A DNA stretch of 64,000 nt from Pedobacter kyonggii (GTDB taxonomy: Bacteria; Bacteroidota; Bacteroidia; Sphingobacteriales; Sphingobacteriaceae), in contig NZ_SIXF01000007.1 in the NCBI RefSeq assembly GCF_004310665.1, positions 159,730-223,729 on the forward strand, in the 5' to 3' direction. The position numbers were made by a program, and so were the translations under genes. Below, piece after piece: positions 61,954 to 64,000 of this stretch. The notes beneath the pieces were generated by a model. That model did no database searches. It was given only the letters and a program-made list of their open reading frames with translations, and was not told the origin of the DNA. Each line of letters opens with the position of its first letter. Position 1 is the first letter of the stretch.

Positions 61954-62515
61954 AATTGTTGTTTGGTTAGAATTGTTTTTTGGTAATAAACCGCAGAAGG
62001 GGCGGTGCTGTCAGTTCGGAACATACGCAGCGTTTAGCGACTGCGTATGGTGGTTGAATGTTAAGTAAATCTATCTCATAATGATTATATTGGTTTGCTG
62101 GTTAATCAATCCCTGTTCTATTTAACTAAGGCAAATATGCTCAGGCTGAATAGTTTATTTGAAGAAAATAGCTGCGAAGAATAGCAGCATCACTTTCTTT
62201 TTATATTTGGTTTCGAAACAGTTATGTTACACAAGCAAATAAAGACAACTTTAATGAAAAGCAATTTCAGTATTACAGCAAAAAATTGTAACATATTAAC
62301 ATAGATATTTCTTTGTGGCATGAGCTGTTGTATGATAAAACATATAAAACATGTCTGTCTATCAATTACTTACATAATTTTTTCGATATAAAAACAATCT
62401 GATCCGCAAATCATAAAACCTGGCGTTGTTAATATAACTAGCATTAATAGGTAATAGATATACATTATATCGTACATAATTTATAATTTCATGCTATAGT
62501 TAACCAATTATAAAC
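61954..62515. other. divergent control region between susC and the AraC gene
   Basis: No gene lies in this 562-bp AT-rich stretch. The only strong feature is a dyad in the susC leader (62022-62049). No confident TAnnTTTG box was found on either strand. An AraC site is expected somewhere here but cannot be placed. Confidence 0.5.
62022..62049 (-). promoter_or_regulatory. hairpin in the susC leader
   Basis: CATACGCAG (62022-62030) and CTGCGTATG (62041-62049) are perfect reverse complements with a 10-nt loop, about 70-96 nt upstream of the susC start. It could be a regulatory RNA hairpin, an operator, or a weak terminator. Confidence 0.5.
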
Positions 62516-63403
62516 ATGAAGGCTACTTTAAAAAAGGCTACTCCAAACCCGGAGCATTCCTTTAATATCCATAAGGATATAGGGCATGCGATATTAAGTG
62601 CATGGCACTATCATCCCGAATGCGAATTATTGGTAGTTAAAAGAACCTACGGTACCTGCCTGATAGGCGACCACGTTGGTCCTTTTAAAAATGGTGATGT
62701 ATTTTTATTTGGATCAAACCTGCCACATACTTTCCGGTGTGAACAAAAATATCTGGAAAGCGATACCGAAAAAGTTGGAGAAACCATCGTGATTCTTTTT
62801 CAAAACAACACCTGGGGTGATGCATTTTTAAATCTTCCTGAAATTAGTCCGATTGTTAAACTACTGAACACAAGTAAGTTGGGTTTGCGTTTAAAAGGAG
62901 CAACCAGACGAAAGGTTGGCAAAATAGCGGAAGAAATGCTTAACGAATCGCCTGCCCGTAAATTGATCAGTTTATTGTCCGCTTTGGAAATAATAGCTGC
63001 TTCGAAAGAATATGAAATTATATCATCCAATGGCTTTAACCCTGAAGTGAATAGCATTGATCAAAACCGCATTAACACAATATTCGAATACACGTTTAAT
63101 AATTACCACAAAAAAGTAGGGCTGGAAGATGTGGCTGCATTAATTAACATGGGAAAGCACTCTTTTTGCAGGTACTTTAAATCCAAAACAAAGAAAACAT
63201 ATATCCAGTTTTTAATGGAAGTGAGAATTGGAAATGCATGCAGATTGTTATTAGAAGAAGAATTTAATATGACTGAGGTAGGCTATGCCTGTGGCTACAA
63301 CAATATTTCTCACTTCTATCATCAATTCAAAACGCTTACGAAAAAAAATCCAATGGACTACAGATACAATTATCTTAAAACTGAAGAGAAGAAATTTGCC
63401 TAG
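62516..63403 (+). CDS. AraC-family transcriptional regulator
   Basis: The 295-residue protein has a cupin-like N-terminal ligand-binding domain (IGHAILSAWHYHPECELLVVKRTYGTCLIGDHVGPFKNGDVFLFGSNLPHTF, residues about 20-75) and a C-terminal double helix-turn-helix (about 185-290: VGLEDVAALINMGKHSFCRYFKSKTKKTYIQFLMEVRIGNACRLLLEEEFNMTEVGYACGYNNISHFYHQFKTLTKKNPMDYR). It is divergent from susC across 562 bp and is the most likely regulator of the susC-susD-oxidoreductase operon, probably responding to a sugar. An IS4-family transposase fragment lies after it. Confidence 0.92.
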   Translation: MKATLKKATPNPEHSFNIHKDIGHAILSAWHYHPECELLVVKRTYGTCLIGDHVGPFKNGDVFLFGSNLPHTFRCEQKYLESDTEKVGETIVILFQNNTWGDAFLNLPEISPIVKLLNTSKLGLRLKGATRRKVGKIAEEMLNESPARKLISLLSALEIIAASKEYEIISSNGFNPEVNSIDQNRINTIFEYTFNNYHKKVGLEDVAALINMGKHSFCRYFKSKTKKTYIQFLMEVRIGNACRLLLEEEFNMTEVGYACGYNNISHFYHQFKTLTKKNPMDYRYNYLKTEEKKFA

Positions 63404-63495
63404 TAACCTCAGTTCGATCAGTAAACTAGTATTTGTTTTAGCACATATTTCTTGGCGATCGTCATGCTGTCCCGAATGTTCGCATTAGCGTCAAG

Positions 63496-64000
63496 TTAAG
63501 CTGAAAATAGTTGGCTTAAATTAATGCTGTGGTTTCTTTTTTCATATTTACAGTACTTATCTATAATATCTCTGAACTGCTTTCTACCTGTAGCGATTAC
63601 CTCTTTCATGTTCAATACAAAGAACTTTACACATTTGATCAAGCTAACGGAGCCTTTGGCATATCTGACAACTGGCAAAAATATTTTTTGCATAAACAGG
63701 CATAAACATCAACAGGAGGTATATATTCGTGCTAATCCGTTTTTCATTGGTACAGCCATTATGTAGCAACTGCTGTAGGTGGAAGCCACTTTTCCAGGAC
63801 TTGAATACAATCTCTATCTGCCAACGTACCCGGTATGCCTGATCGGCCTGGGCAGCTGTCCAGGTTTCTTCTCCTACATTGGTTATCAGGACCGTATACT
63901 CCAGCCATCTGTAATAGTCCTGGCTGTGGTTCAGTCGCCTGTCCCTATCCTGTTTGGCCTTTCTGATTCTTTGTGCTGCAAGCTGCTCTGGCAGGGGAAT
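63496..64000 (-). pseudogene. IS4-family transposase, partial and frameshifted
   Basis: The minus-strand frame from the right edge reads IPLPEQLAAQRIRKAKQDR ... YRVRWQIEIVFKSWKSGFH, matching the Y-R-E-K signature of IS4 DDE transposases. It stops at 63644. A second frame (from about 63693 to stop 63496-63498: FLPVVRYAKGSVSLIKCVKFFVLNMKEVIATGRKQF) reads as the natural C-terminus. The two overlap at a six-A tract, so a one-base indel separates them. The start and other terminal repeat lie outside the window. Confidence 0.75.

Overview
The window looks like a chromosome segment of a Bacteroidota bacterium of the Sphingobacteriaceae, most like Pedobacter. The reasons are the SusC/SusD pair, many secreted glycosidases with Bacteroidota-type signal peptides, AT-rich spacers, -7 boxes of the TAnnTTTG type instead of Shine-Dalgarno sites, one-component LytTR and AraC regulators, and many dispersed palindromes. 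No rRNA, intact tRNA, CRISPR or phage genes were seen. All product names come from reading translations and motifs; no database was searched.

Region 1 (1-29.9 kb, mostly + strand) is a large plant-glycan and deoxysugar locus. It holds two GH78 alpha-L-rhamnosidases (one cut by the window edge), an IclR regulator, a beta-propeller glycosidase, a GH2 enzyme, a GH106 rhamnosidase, a GH127 beta-L-arabinofuranosidase, a sialate O-acetylesterase-like enzyme and a DUF5703/GH95-like protein. A FucP-type sugar/H+ symporter, an L-fucose-dehydrogenase-like SDR and a zinc alcohol dehydrogenase suggest oxidative use of the released sugars. In its middle (9.0-15.6 kb) lies an unusual set of genes: two solute-binding-protein homologues without signal peptides, two class III CoA-transferases, a Gfo/Idh/MocA oxidoreductase and a MaoC hydratase, mostly translationally coupled and with no ABC permease. 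This is the best candidate for an undescribed system.

Region 2 (30.1-34.4 kb, - strand) is araB-araD-araA for L-arabinose catabolism, matching the arabinofuranosidase upstream.

Region 3 (34.5-43.7 kb) is a mixed accessory segment: an esterase, a divergent HxlR/SDR pair with a clear palindromic operator, three VOC proteins, a cupin, a propeller protein, a membrane-anchored LytTR regulator with a decayed partial copy nearby, and a divergent pair of cytochrome P460-type genes, one without haem motifs.

Region 4 (44.0-52.3 kb) has an MG2/TonB-plug protein, a carboxypeptidase-regulatory-like protein, a remnant of a hexosaminidase C-terminus, and a compact operon for D-amino acids or dipeptides (GntP permease, RidA, D-threonine-aldolase-like enzyme, M19 dipeptidase).

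Region 5 (52.9-55.6 kb) is a cluster of orphan small genes (LRR-like, DUF416-like, membrane protein, two lipoproteins, one frameshifted). On both sides lie minus-strand terminators next to what look like 3' ends of truncated tRNAs, suggesting an integration hot spot.

Region 6 (55.8-64 kb) is a SusC/SusD/Gfo-Idh-MocA utilization operon (- strand) with a divergent AraC regulator, ending in a broken IS4-family transposase at the right edge.

Two unusual repeat events fall inside coding sequence: a 105-bp palindromic element in frame in the GH2 gene, and about five tandem 144-bp units in frame at the 5' end of the DUF5703 gene.
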